Source: Streptomyces sp. NBC_01232 (lineage in GTDB: Bacteria; Actinomycetota; Actinomycetes; Streptomycetales; Streptomycetaceae). From it: a DNA stretch of 64,000 bases. Made by a program: the position numbers and the translations under genes. The stretch's first letter is position 1, and each line of letters opens with the position of its first letter. Below the pieces are notes generated by a model. The model worked only from the letters and a program-made list of their open reading frames with translations. It was not told the DNA's origin and ran no database searches. The DNA lies in the NCBI RefSeq assembly GCF_035989885.1, contig NZ_CP108518.1, forward strand, positions 2,980,501-3,044,500. Direction: 5' to 3'. Below are positions 36,377 to 44,799 of this stretch, piece after piece.

Positions 36377-37693
36377 TCAGGCGGCGGAGGTCACCGGGAC
36401 CGGCCCGGTGACGGCCTCGGCGGCCGGCGGCGGCTCGGCGTGCACGGCCTCGGCCGGCAGATGCCGCTCCAGCCGGAGCAGCGCCAGGGCTGCGCCGGTC
36501 GCGGCGACGGCCAGGACGGCCCAGGGCAGGCGGCCGTCGACGGCGAGCAGGGCGGTGAAGAGGGAGGGGGCGAGCGCGCCGGCCAGCGAGTAGGACAGCT
36601 GGTAGGTGGCCAGGTAGCGGCCACGGACAGGCTCGGGGGCGGCGGAGACCGACAGGGCGCCGCCGGAGGGGCTGTGCACGAGTTCGCCGAGGGTGTAGAC
36701 GACGACGATGACCAGCAGGGCGATCAGGGTGACGGTCCGGCCGGGTCGCAGGGTGCCGAGCACGATCTGCCCGGCGAAGGCGGCGGCGAAGAGCAGGGCG
36801 CCGAGTGCGGCGGAGCGGGTGCGGCGGGCGCCGGAGCGGCGGACCCGGCCGGCGATCAGCACGCCGATCCCGGCGCACAGGACGGTGTTGACGGTGAAGG
36901 CCGCTCCGGTGAGGGAGTCGGGGGCCTTCAGCCAGGTGGAGAGGTAGAGCGGGAAGAGGACGGAGAGGGCGCAATAGCCCAGTGCGGTGAGGAAGTTGGC
37001 GGCGGTGAGCCCGAGGAAGGGGCGGTCGCGCAGGACCGTCCGGTACCCCACCGGGCCGACGGGCTCGGCGCCGGCCGCCCCTGCCGCCCCTGCCGTGCGG
37101 ACCGCCCGGACCCGGCTGACGAGCAGTCCGGCGAGCGCGAAGGCGAGGGAGTTGCCCCAGGCGGTGTAGGTGAACCCGCCGGTGCCCCACAGTGCCAGCA
37201 CTCCGGAGACGAGCAGGGCGCCCGCGCCCATCCCGGCGTTCTGCAGGGCCCGGGTGGATGCCTGGAGCCGGTCGCGGGCGGCGCCCCGTGCCACCTCGCC
37301 CATCAGGGACTGCTGGACGACGCCGAAGGAGCGGTCGGCGAATGCGGTGACGAGGGCGACGGCCGCGAAGGCGGGCAGGGAGGTCGCGAAGGGGTAGAGG
37401 GCGAAGCCGAGCGCCCGTGTCGCATGGAGCACCAGGTTGACCCTCTTGGCGCCGAACCGGTCGACGGCCGAGCCGGCCAGCGGCATGAGCGCCAGCCCGG
37501 CCAGTCCGGTGACGGTCATGACCAGGCCGACGAGGGTGAGGGAGAGGCCCGTGACGTGGTGGAAGAAGACCAGCGAGAAGGGGATGTACATTCCGATCCC
37601 GACCGCGCTGATGCCGATTCCGAGGAGCAGCGACCGCTCCCCCGCGACCTTCGCTTCCCCTGATCCAGCCGTCTTTCCCCCGAACAACGCCAT
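36377..37693 (-). CDS. MFS transporter
   Basis: A 438-residue major-facilitator-superfamily protein with about 12 helices. The loop after helix 2 has the conserved DRFGAKR-type motif (AGSAVDRFGAKRVNLVLH). The overall pattern resembles MFS drug and metabolite exporters of the MDR type. GGGGAGAGG precedes the ATG at 37693. It is divergent from the MarR gene, with an 18-bp perfect inverted repeat between them, a classical layout for a drug-inducible efflux pump controlled by MarR. The actual substrate cannot be read from the sequence. Confidence 0.88.
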   Translation of the reverse strand: MALFGGKTAGSGEAKVAGERSLLLGIGISAVGIGMYIPFSLVFFHHVTGLSLTLVGLVMTVTGLAGLALMPLAGSAVDRFGAKRVNLVLHATRALGFALYPFATSLPAFAAVALVTAFADRSFGVVQQSLMGEVARGAARDRLQASTRALQNAGMGAGALLVSGVLALWGTGGFTYTAWGNSLAFALAGLLVSRVRAVRTAGAAGAAGAEPVGPVGYRTVLRDRPFLGLTAANFLTALGYCALSVLFPLYLSTWLKAPDSLTGAAFTVNTVLCAGIGVLIAGRVRRSGARRTRSAALGALLFAAAFAGQIVLGTLRPGRTVTLIALLVIVVVYTLGELVHSPSGGALSVSAAPEPVRGRYLATYQLSYSLAGALAPSLFTALLAVDGRLPWAVLAVAATGAALALLRLERHLPAEAVHAEPPPAAEAVTGPVPVTSAA

Positions 37694-37713
37694 GACCTCT
37701 CCCCCGGACTCGG

Positions 37714-37753
37714 TTGCCACTAAGTAGCTTACCGCTAAGCTACTTAGTGGCAA
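37714..37753. promoter_or_regulatory. MarR operator, perfect 18-bp inverted repeat
   Basis: TTGCCACTAAGTAGCTTA (37714-37731) and its exact complement (37736-37753) are separated by only CCGC. The site is A/T-rich against a GC-rich background. It lies 20 bp upstream of the MFS start and 45 bp upstream of the MarR start, so one bound dimer could block both. Confidence 0.9.
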
Positions 37754-37798
37754 GCAACTTTTTTGCGAACGATCTCGGGGAAGCCGGATACTGCAGCC

Positions 37799-38290
37799 AT
37801 GAGTGACGACAAGGACGCGGTGGACGCGATCACGGCCCAGTGGTTCGCCGTGCGCCCCGACCTGGAAACGGCGCCGATGGCCGTCTTCGGACGCATCTAC
37901 CGGATCGCCAGGGCCATGGGCGACGCGATGGAGGAGTGCTACGCGCGCTTCGGCATCTCACGCGGCGAGTTCGACGTGGTGGCCACACTGCGCAGGTCGG
38001 GCGAGCCCTACACCCTCTCGCCCCGCCAGCTCTCGGCCACCCTCATGCTCACCACGGGCGGCATGACCGGGCGTCTGGACAAGCTGGAGAAGGCCGGACT
38101 GCTCGTGCGCAAGCCCGATCCGCACGACCGGCGGGGGCTCCAGGTGACGGTCACCGACCGTGGCCTCGCGCTCATCGACGAGGCCGTCGGCGCGGGCCTG
38201 GAGGTACAGCGCTCCGCGCTCACCGGGCTGACCGACGAAGAGGTCGCCGTGCTCACCGGTCTGCTCCGCCGACTGCTGGCCGGCGTCTGA
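37799..38290 (+). CDS. MarR-family transcriptional regulator
   Basis: A 163-residue winged-helix repressor. ISRGEFDVVATLRRSGEPYT, then LSPRQLSATLMLTTGGMTGR (the recognition helix) and LVRKPDPHDRRGLQVTVTD (the wing with its conserved DxR) are all visible. It probably represses itself and the divergent MFS exporter through the inverted repeat between them, and releases DNA on binding a phenolic or drug-like ligand. The ATG at 37799 is the start; an upstream in-frame ATG at 37763 would overlap the promoter. Confidence 0.92.
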   Translation: MSDDKDAVDAITAQWFAVRPDLETAPMAVFGRIYRIARAMGDAMEECYARFGISRGEFDVVATLRRSGEPYTLSPRQLSATLMLTTGGMTGRLDKLEKAGLLVRKPDPHDRRGLQVTVTDRGLALIDEAVGAGLEVQRSALTGLTDEEVAVLTGLLRRLLAGV

Positions 38291-38302
38291 GGACACGACA
38301 AG

Positions 38303-38356
38303 GCGCCGGGGGGCGTCGCACGGCCGATTCGATACGGCGGTGCGGACCCCCGGCGC
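38303..38356. terminator. Terminator hairpin after marR
   Basis: GCGCCGGGGG (38303-38312) pairs with CCCCCGGCGC (38347-38356), with further pairing GCGTCGCA/TGCGG inside. It lies between convergent genes. Confidence 0.6.
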
Positions 38357-38400
38357 CCGGGAAATGTCTGCTGGTCCCGGCCCCGTGGGGCCGGACCGGA

Positions 38401-38643
38401 TCAGGCCTGCTTCGGCTTCCGGTCCGACGACTTGTCGAGGGCCATCACGAGACCGATGATGACCAGGAAAATCACGATGGGCAGGGCCACGTACAGGCCG
38501 ACCGTCTCGCCGACGCTCAGGCCCGGACCCGGGTCGTCACCGTCGTCGCGGGTGAGCGCGAGGGCGGGAGACGTCATCAGCAGCATCATCAGCGCGGTTC
38601 CGGCCGTGACGGCGCCGGCGCGCAGAGCGTTCTTCTTGTCCAC
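38401..38643 (-). CDS. Small membrane protein with signal peptide
   Basis: An 80-residue protein starting at GTG 38643, 20 bp after malQ's stop would be reached from the opposite direction, i.e. just downstream of malQ on the same strand order. Residues 1-30 form an export signal (ALRAGAVTAGTALMMLLMTS, cleavage near PALALT), then a short acidic loop (RDDGDDPGPG) and a transmembrane helix (VGLYVALPIVIFLVIIGLVM) and a basic tail (ALDKSSDRKPKQA). It is a bitopic membrane protein of unknown function. The start needs experimental support, as the ribosome-binding site is weak. Confidence 0.7.
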   Translation of the reverse strand: MDKKNALRAGAVTAGTALMMLLMTSPALALTRDDGDDPGPGLSVGETVGLYVALPIVIFLVIIGLVMALDKSSDRKPKQA

Positions 38644-38663
38644 GGTGCAAACGTAGCGAACAC

Positions 38664-40658
38664 CTAAACGGGGCGCGCGCCCGGGGGTGCCGTACGAGGT
38701 CGTGCGCCCTCCCCCACCGCGCTCAGCAGGGCGTTCGCCCGCGGCGAGGAGATCAGCTCCTCCAGTGTCAGCGGCCGCCCCCCGGCATCGGCGACCGGCA
38801 GCCGCCAATTGGGGTACTGGTCCCACGTGCCGGGCAGGTTCTGCGGCCGCCGGTCCCCCACCGCGTCCGGCAGCCACACGCCGACCAGCCGCGCGGGCGT
38901 GCGCAGCAGGAAGGCGTACAGGGCCCTTACGGCCGCCTCCTCGCCCTTGGTGTCCAGCCCCAGCCCGTCCAGCAGCTCCAGCCACTCGGCGGTGTCCGCG
39001 GCGTCCTGGGCCCGCTCCAGCTCGGCCGGGCGGGTCAGCAGGCCGAGCCGGTCGCGCAGTTCCACATGGCCGCCGGCGAGCTTGGCGGCCGTGGGCGGCA
39101 GATCGTGGGTGGTGACGGTGGCCAGGCAGTCGGCCCGCCAGGCCTGCGGGGCCAGCGGGCTCCCGCTGCCGTCCCAGTCCCGCTCGAACCAGAGCACCGA
39201 GGTGCCGAGCACCCCGCGCCGGGCCAGCTCCTGACGGACCCGCGGCTCCACCGTCCCGAGGTCCTCGCCGATGACGAGCGCGCCCGCGCGGTGGGCCTCC
39301 AGGACCAGGATCGCCAGCATGGCCTCGCCGTCGTAGCTGACGTACGCGCCGTCCGCGGGCGGGGTCCCCTCCGGGATCCACCAGAGCCGGAACAGGCCCA
39401 TCACGTGGTCGATCCGCAGGGCGCCCGCATATCGGAACACCCCGCGCAGCAGGGACCTGAAGGGGGCGTAGCCGGTGGCGGCCAGCACGTCCGGGCGCCA
39501 CGGCGGCAGGCCCCAGTCCTGGCCGCGGGCGTTGAAGGCGTCCGGCGGGGCCCCGACCGAGATGTTCCGGGCGTGGCAGGAGCCGGTCCCCGCGTCCGAG
39601 CCCTCCGGGTGCACCCCGACGGCGAGGTCGTGCACGATGCCCACGGCCATGCCGGCCGCCCGGGCCGCCTGCTGGGTGGCCGCGAGCTGGGTGTCCGTCA
39701 GCCAGACCAGCCAGCGGTGGAAGTCGGCCCGCGTCCGGGGGTCCTCGCCGGCCGCGGCCGCGCACCAGGCCGCGTGGGTGTCCAGCGAGGGGCCCTGTGC
39801 CGCGCGGAACTCCCCGTAGGCGGCTTCGCGTTCGGGTGTGCGCGGGACGGCGTACAGCAGCTCCAGGGCGGACCGCTTGAGTTCCCAGACGGCGTCCCGG
39901 TCGATCAGCGCGCCCTTCTCCAGGACCTGGCGGCGCAGTTCCCCGCCGCGCGCGGCGAGCTCGTCGAGGGCCCTGCGGTCGGGGCAGTCGGCGTGTTCGG
40001 GGACGTCCTCGATCCGCAGGTGCACCGGATCCGGGAAGCGCCGCGAGGAGGGCCGGTAGGGGGAGGGGTCGGTCGGGGCCCCGGGCACGGCCGCGTGCAG
40101 CGGGTTGACCTGGATGAACCCGGCGCCGTGGGTGCGGCCCGCCCAGCGGGCCAGTTCCGCGAGGTCGCCGAGGTCGCCCATGCCCCAGGAGCGTTCGGAG
40201 AGCAGGGAGTAGAGCTGGACGAGCAGCCCGTGGGCCCGCTCGGGCGCGGCCGGGGCCCGCTCGGGAGCCACGACCAGGGTGGCCTCCGCCGTGCGCCCGT
40301 CGGTGGCCTCGGCGGTGAGCCGGTGGACGCCGAGGGGCAGCCCGGGGCCCCACAGGAGCACCTCGCCCGTCTCCTCCTCCACCACCCGCACCCGGGTGCC
40401 GGGCGGCAGCCCGGCGGGCTCCGATGCCACGGGCTCCCCCTGCCAGAGGACCACCGTGGGCGGCAGCAGCCGCCCGGCCGCCTCCCGCGCGGCGGCCTCG
40501 GCGCACACCCGGATGCTCGACGCGTCGTCGGTGACCACCCCCAGCAGGCCGAGGACCGCCCTGACGGTGGTCTCCGGAACCGGGACGGTGACGTCGGCGG
40601 CGGGCCGGTAGTCGGTGGCGACGCCGTACTGGGCGGCGAGCCGGGCCAGGTCGTCCAT
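38664..40658 (-). CDS. malQ: 4-alpha-glucanotransferase
   Basis: A 664-residue GH77 enzyme (amylomaltase), cytoplasmic, transferring maltosyl units in glycogen and maltodextrin metabolism. The ATG at 40658 follows AAGGAG. The long N-terminal region (about 150 residues) with an immunoglobulin-like fold is typical of the actinobacterial form. The catalytic nucleophile Asp is in LRIDHVMGLFRLWW, the acid/base Glu in LVIGEDLGTVEP, and the third acid Asp in TTHDLPPTAAK. WGMGDLGDLAELARW and FIQVNPLHA are other GH77 landmarks. The longer upstream open frame (to 40787) is not used. Confidence 0.93.
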   Translation of the reverse strand: MDDLARLAAQYGVATDYRPAADVTVPVPETTVRAVLGLLGVVTDDASSIRVCAEAAAREAAGRLLPPTVVLWQGEPVASEPAGLPPGTRVRVVEEETGEVLLWGPGLPLGVHRLTAEATDGRTAEATLVVAPERAPAAPERAHGLLVQLYSLLSERSWGMGDLGDLAELARWAGRTHGAGFIQVNPLHAAVPGAPTDPSPYRPSSRRFPDPVHLRIEDVPEHADCPDRRALDELAARGGELRRQVLEKGALIDRDAVWELKRSALELLYAVPRTPEREAAYGEFRAAQGPSLDTHAAWCAAAAGEDPRTRADFHRWLVWLTDTQLAATQQAARAAGMAVGIVHDLAVGVHPEGSDAGTGSCHARNISVGAPPDAFNARGQDWGLPPWRPDVLAATGYAPFRSLLRGVFRYAGALRIDHVMGLFRLWWIPEGTPPADGAYVSYDGEAMLAILVLEAHRAGALVIGEDLGTVEPRVRQELARRGVLGTSVLWFERDWDGSGSPLAPQAWRADCLATVTTHDLPPTAAKLAGGHVELRDRLGLLTRPAELERAQDAADTAEWLELLDGLGLDTKGEEAAVRALYAFLLRTPARLVGVWLPDAVGDRRPQNLPGTWDQYPNWRLPVADAGGRPLTLEELISSPRANALLSAVGEGARPRTAPPGARPV

Positions 40659-40799
40659 CTGCGGGCGCTCCTTCGTGCGTGCGGGCATGAGGGCATGAGG
40701 ATGTGTCAGAACAGTGGTGCACAGAGGTCGGACGCCGCCGGGGAACACCGCGTCCATACCCACTCGGAGGCACCGCATTCCTGGCATATCCGGGTCAGA

Positions 40800-40867
40800 T
40801 CACCCACTCGCATTGACACTCCAGCCGCACGGATGGTGGGCTCGGGTTCATTCGTACGAGTGGGTGA
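40800..40867. repeat. Inverted repeat in the malQ/hexosaminidase divergent promoter region
   Basis: TCACCCACTCG (40800-40810) and its exact complement (40857-40867) are separated by 46 bp. They flank the promoter region of the secreted hexosaminidase. It may be a paired operator or a leader hairpin; nothing else in this 231-bp gap is recognisable. Confidence 0.5.
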
Positions 40868-40889
40868 CGTCTCGCGATCGGGAGGCTCT

Positions 40890-43800
40890 GTGCAGCTCAG
40901 GGGCAGGAGGCGGACCACCGCCGCCGCCGTGGCGGTCATCGGCTCGCTGCTGGGCGGCGCCGTGTCCGCCGGGCCACCCGCGGCGCTCGCGGGACCCTCC
41001 GCGCCGGACGGACCGGCGCGCACTCCGGCCCCCGGATCCGCCCCGGGGTCCGCCCCCAACACCACCACTCCCGCGGGCACCGCCGCCGGGGCCCCGCTCG
41101 ACCCCGGGGCCGACACTCCCCGGGCGGCCTCCGAGGGTCCCGCCGTCTGGCCGCGGCCGCAGTCGATGGCCGCCGATCCGAAGCGCGAGCTGCCCCTGGG
41201 CTCCGAGGCCGTCCTGGTCGCTGCGGCCGACGCCGATCCGTACGCCGTCAAGGTGGTCCGGGACGCCCTGCGCGCGGCCGGCGTACGGACCGTCCACGAG
41301 CCGGCCCCCGGAGCACCGCTGCCCCCGCGGGGCACCCTCGTACGGCTCCAGGACGCGGGCGCCGAGGAGGCGCTGCGGGCCCTGGGCGCGGCCGCGCCGG
41401 GCGACATGCCCGGCGGGGGCTACCGGCTGGCCGTGGGACGGCCCGGCGGCCGGGACACGATCGCGCTGGCCGGCGTCGGGGACGAAGGGCTGTTCCACGC
41501 GGCGCAGACGCTGCGGCAACTCCTCGCCGCGGGCGGCGGGAAGGTGCCCGGGGTACTGGTGCGCGACTGGCCGGCCGCGCCGGTGCGCGGGATCACCGAG
41601 GGCTTCTACGGACAGCCGTGGACCCGGGAACAGCGCCTCGCGCAGCTGGACTTCATGGGCCGTACCAAGCAGAACCGGCTGCTGCTCGCGTCGGGCGACG
41701 ACACGTACCGCACGACGGGCTGGCGCCAGGACTACCCGCAGGAGCAGCAGGAGGAGTTCCGCGCGCTGGCCGAACGGGCCCGGGCGAACCGGATCGTCCT
41801 GGCCTGGGCGGTGACGCCCGGGCAGTCGATGTGCCTGTCCTCGGAGGCCGACCGGGCGGCGCTCGCACGCAAGCTGGACGCGATGTGGGACCTCGGCTTC
41901 CGCGCCTTCCAGGTGCAGTTCCAGGACGTCAGCTACACGGAGTGGGGCTGCCGGGCCGACCGGGAGCGGTACGGGAAGGGCCCGGCGGCGGCCGCGAAGG
42001 CGCACGCGGAGGTCGCGGGCGCACTGGCGGCGCACCTGGCCGCCCGGTATCCGGGGGCGCCCGCGCTGTCACTGCTGCCGACGGAGTACTACCAGGAGGG
42101 CGCCACCACCTACCGGACGGCCCTGGCGGGCGCGCTGGACCCGCGGGTGGAGGTGGCCTGGACGGGCGTGGGCGTGGTGCCCCGCACGATCACGGGCAAG
42201 GAACTGGCCGGGGCGCGCTCCGCCTTCGGGCGCCCGCTGATCACCATGGACAACTACCCGGTGAACGACTGGGATCCGGGCCGCATCTTCCTCGGCCCCT
42301 ACGCGGGCCGCGAGCCGGCGGTGGCGGGCGGTTCGGCGGCGCTGCTGGCCAACGCGATGTCGCAGGGCACGCTGTCGCGGATCCCGGTCTTCACGGCGGC
42401 GGACTTCGCATGGAACCCGCGCGGTTACCGGGCCGGGGAGTCCTGGGCGGCGGCGGTGCGCGAGCTGGCGGGCGGCGACCCGCGCACGCGGGAGGCGCTG
42501 GCGGCGCTGGCCGGGAACACCGCGTCGTCCGGGCTCAAGCAGGAGGAGTCCGCGTATCTGAAGCCGCTGGTCGAACAGTTCTGGAAGGCTCGCGCCGCGG
42601 GAGATCCGGCGGCCGGGACCGCGCTGCGCAAGGCGTTCACCGTGCTGCGCGAGGCCCCGGAGCGGCTCCCGGCCCTGTCGGACGAGGCGGGCCCCTGGCT
42701 GGAGCGCCTGTCGCGCTACGGGACGGCGGGCGAGCTGGCGGTGGACGTCCTGCAGGCCCAGGCCCGCGGGGACGGGGCGGCCGCCTGGCAGGCCTCCCGG
42801 GCGCTGGCCGAGGCGCGCGAGGCGCTGGCCGAGCCGGGGACGGCCCGGGTGGACAAGGCGGTCCTGGACCCCTTCCTGGCAAAGGCGGCGGCGGAGGCCG
42901 ACGCCTGGACCGGGGTCGCCCGCAAGGCCGGCACGGTGACGAAGGAGGCCGAGGCCTGGACCGTACGGCTGGACGCGGCGCGCCCGGTGTCGGCGGTGAC
43001 GGTGATGACCGACCCGCTCCCGGCGGGGGCGCGGGGCGCCGTGGTGGAGGTGCACGTGCCCGGTGAGGGCTGGCGCAAGGTCGCCGACGCCGCGGCCTCG
43101 GGCTGGACCCAGGTGGAGACGGCCGGGCTGAACGCGGACGGGGTGCGCCTGTCCTGGGCCGGGGCCGAGTCCGCGCCCACGGTGCATCAGGTGGTGCCGT
43201 GGTTCGGGGACGGCCCGCGGGCCCGCTTCGAGCTGATGGACGGGGCCGCGACCGACGCCGAGACCGGCGGCGCCGCGCAGCGGGTCACGGCGCAGCTGTC
43301 GGCCCTCGGCCCCGGCGAGGTCCGCGGCCCGCTTTCGGCGCGGCCCCCGGCGGGCATCGAGGTCCGCCTTCCGCAGACCGCGGTGGTCCCGCGGGGCGGC
43401 CGGGTGTCGATCGCGCTGGAGGTGAGCGTCGCCGCGAACACCCCGCCGGGCAGCTACCAGGTGCCGGTGACCTTCGACGGGGAGTCGCGCGTGCTCACCG
43501 TGCGTGCGGTGCCCCGTACCGGCGGCCCGGATCTGCTGCGGACCGCGCGGGCGGCCTCCTCGGCGAACGAGACCCCGGACTTCCCGGCCTCGGCGGCCGT
43601 GGACGGCTCCTCGAGCACCCGCTGGTCGTCACCGGCGGTGGACGGTGCGTGGTGGCAGGCGGAGCTGCCCGCCGCGGCGCGGGTGGGCCGGCTGGAGCTG
43701 CACTGGCAGGACGCGTACCCCTCGGCGTACCGGGTGGAGACCTCCGCGGACGGCGTGACCTGGCGGCCGGCGGCATCCGTCGCGGCCTCGCGGGGCGGCC

Positions 43801-43919
43801 ACGAGTCGCTCCGGCTGGACGCCCCGGGCACCCGCTTCCTGCGGGTCACGTGCGAAACCCGTGCGACGCGGTACGGCTGCTCCCTCTGGTCGGCGGAGGC
43901 CTACGCGGTCACCCCGTGA
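40890..43919 (+). CDS. Secreted GH84-type beta-N-acetylglucosaminidase with F5/8C domain
   Basis: A 1009-residue secreted protein starting at GTG 40890 after GGGAGG. Signal peptide (RGRRRTTAAAVAVIGSLLGG, cleavage near AALAG), a Pro/Ala/Thr linker, an N-terminal hexosaminidase domain, and a GH84 barrel starting at RGITEGFYGQPWTREQR, followed by GDDTYRTTGWRQDYP. The family catalytic pair Asp-Asp is replaced here by Gln345-Asp346 (FQVQFQDVSY). Other sugar-contact features persist (AWTGVGVVP, MDNYPVND). The C-terminal about 150 residues form a discoidin (F5/8C) domain. Probable substrates are chitin- or hyaluronan-type glycans. Whether the enzyme is active is open. Confidence 0.87.
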   Translation: MQLRGRRRTTAAAVAVIGSLLGGAVSAGPPAALAGPSAPDGPARTPAPGSAPGSAPNTTTPAGTAAGAPLDPGADTPRAASEGPAVWPRPQSMAADPKRELPLGSEAVLVAAADADPYAVKVVRDALRAAGVRTVHEPAPGAPLPPRGTLVRLQDAGAEEALRALGAAAPGDMPGGGYRLAVGRPGGRDTIALAGVGDEGLFHAAQTLRQLLAAGGGKVPGVLVRDWPAAPVRGITEGFYGQPWTREQRLAQLDFMGRTKQNRLLLASGDDTYRTTGWRQDYPQEQQEEFRALAERARANRIVLAWAVTPGQSMCLSSEADRAALARKLDAMWDLGFRAFQVQFQDVSYTEWGCRADRERYGKGPAAAAKAHAEVAGALAAHLAARYPGAPALSLLPTEYYQEGATTYRTALAGALDPRVEVAWTGVGVVPRTITGKELAGARSAFGRPLITMDNYPVNDWDPGRIFLGPYAGREPAVAGGSAALLANAMSQGTLSRIPVFTAADFAWNPRGYRAGESWAAAVRELAGGDPRTREALAALAGNTASSGLKQEESAYLKPLVEQFWKARAAGDPAAGTALRKAFTVLREAPERLPALSDEAGPWLERLSRYGTAGELAVDVLQAQARGDGAAAWQASRALAEAREALAEPGTARVDKAVLDPFLAKAAAEADAWTGVARKAGTVTKEAEAWTVRLDAARPVSAVTVMTDPLPAGARGAVVEVHVPGEGWRKVADAAASGWTQVETAGLNADGVRLSWAGAESAPTVHQVVPWFGDGPRARFELMDGAATDAETGGAAQRVTAQLSALGPGEVRGPLSARPPAGIEVRLPQTAVVPRGGRVSIALEVSVAANTPPGSYQVPVTFDGESRVLTVRAVPRTGGPDLLRTARAASSANETPDFPASAAVDGSSSTRWSSPAVDGAWWQAELPAAARVGRLELHWQDAYPSAYRVETSADGVTWRPAASVAASRGGHESLRLDAPGTRFLRVTCETRATRYGCSLWSAEAYAVTP

Positions 43920-43923
43920 CCCC

Positions 43924-43967
43924 GCCGCCGGTCCCGGGCGGGCGCAACCCCGCGGGGGACCGGCGGC
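43924..43967. terminator. Terminator after the hexosaminidase gene
   Basis: GCCGCCGGTCCC (43924-43935) pairs exactly with 43956-43967; loop 20 nt. Between convergent genes. Confidence 0.65.
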
Positions 43968-43977
43968 CCCGCGGGCC

Positions 43978-44514
43978 CTATGACGCGGCGACCCCGATCC
44001 GTTCCAGGGCGTCCTCGGCCCCGTACGGCTGGAGGTACGGCATCCACCGCGGATCCCGGTGCCCCGTACCGATGATGCGCCAGGCCAGACCGGACGGCGG
44101 GGCCGGCTGGTGCCGCAGGCGCCAACCCAGTTCCAGCAGGTGCCGGTCGGCCTTGACGTGGTTGCACCGGCGGCACGCGGCGACGACGTTGTCCCAGGCG
44201 TGCTGGCCGCCCCGGCTGCGCGGAATGACGTGGTCGACGCTGGTGGCGACGGCCCCGCAGTACATGCAGCGACCGCCGTCCCGCGCGAACAGTGCGCGCC
44301 GGGTGAGTGGAACGGGCCCCCGGTAGGGGACCCGCACGAAGCGCTTGAGCCGTACCACGCTGGGCGCGGGGACGACCCTTGTCGCGCTGTGCAGATAGGC
44401 GCCGGATTCCTCCAAGGAGACTGCTTTGTTCTCCAGGACGAGGACGAGCGCGCGGCGGAGCGGTACGACGCCGAGGGGCTCGTACGACGCGTTGAGGACC
44501 AGGACGTGCGGCAC
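43978..44514 (-). CDS. HNH endonuclease
   Basis: A 178-residue protein with an HNH nuclease domain: CMYCG, then ATSVDHVIPRSRGGQHAWDN (the His and Asn of the motif) and ACRRCNHVKADR, where the four Cys bind zinc. The N-terminal MPHVLVLNASYEPLGVVPLR and RALVLVLENKAVSLEE are typical of a widely conserved Streptomyces/actinobacterial HNH protein that is not clearly linked to mobile elements. Its cellular DNA target is not known. Start ATG 44514 begins the conserved N-terminus. Confidence 0.9.
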   Translation of the reverse strand: MPHVLVLNASYEPLGVVPLRRALVLVLENKAVSLEESGAYLHSATRVVPAPSVVRLKRFVRVPYRGPVPLTRRALFARDGGRCMYCGAVATSVDHVIPRSRGGQHAWDNVVAACRRCNHVKADRHLLELGWRLRHQPAPPSGLAWRIIGTGHRDPRWMPYLQPYGAEDALERIGVAAS

Positions 44515-44799
44515 GGACTGCCTCCTTGTACGCCGGCGGCGCGTGGCTCGCGCCGGGACGATCTGCTCTCCAGTCTCTCCTTACGGCTGGTCGAAGCGCC
44601 ACCACGCGCCCGTAACGGGTCCGAGGTGTTTTCGACCACAGTCAGTCATCCCCGGGTGAGTCTGGTCTCTCCCTCGAACACGGCACCAAGGTGAAGGGAT
44701 TGCCCCGTTAGTGTGGATGGCCTGCCCCTCATACCCCCGGTTCCGTCCGGGGGCACCACCGGTTCCGCGGGCAGACCGCTACACCTGGAGGTTCCCGTC

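Noticed and set aside
39066..43919. 1617-residue open frame upstream of the hexosaminidase start
   Set aside because: The first about 600 residues are antisense to malQ; the signal peptide and ribosome-binding site place the real start at 40890.
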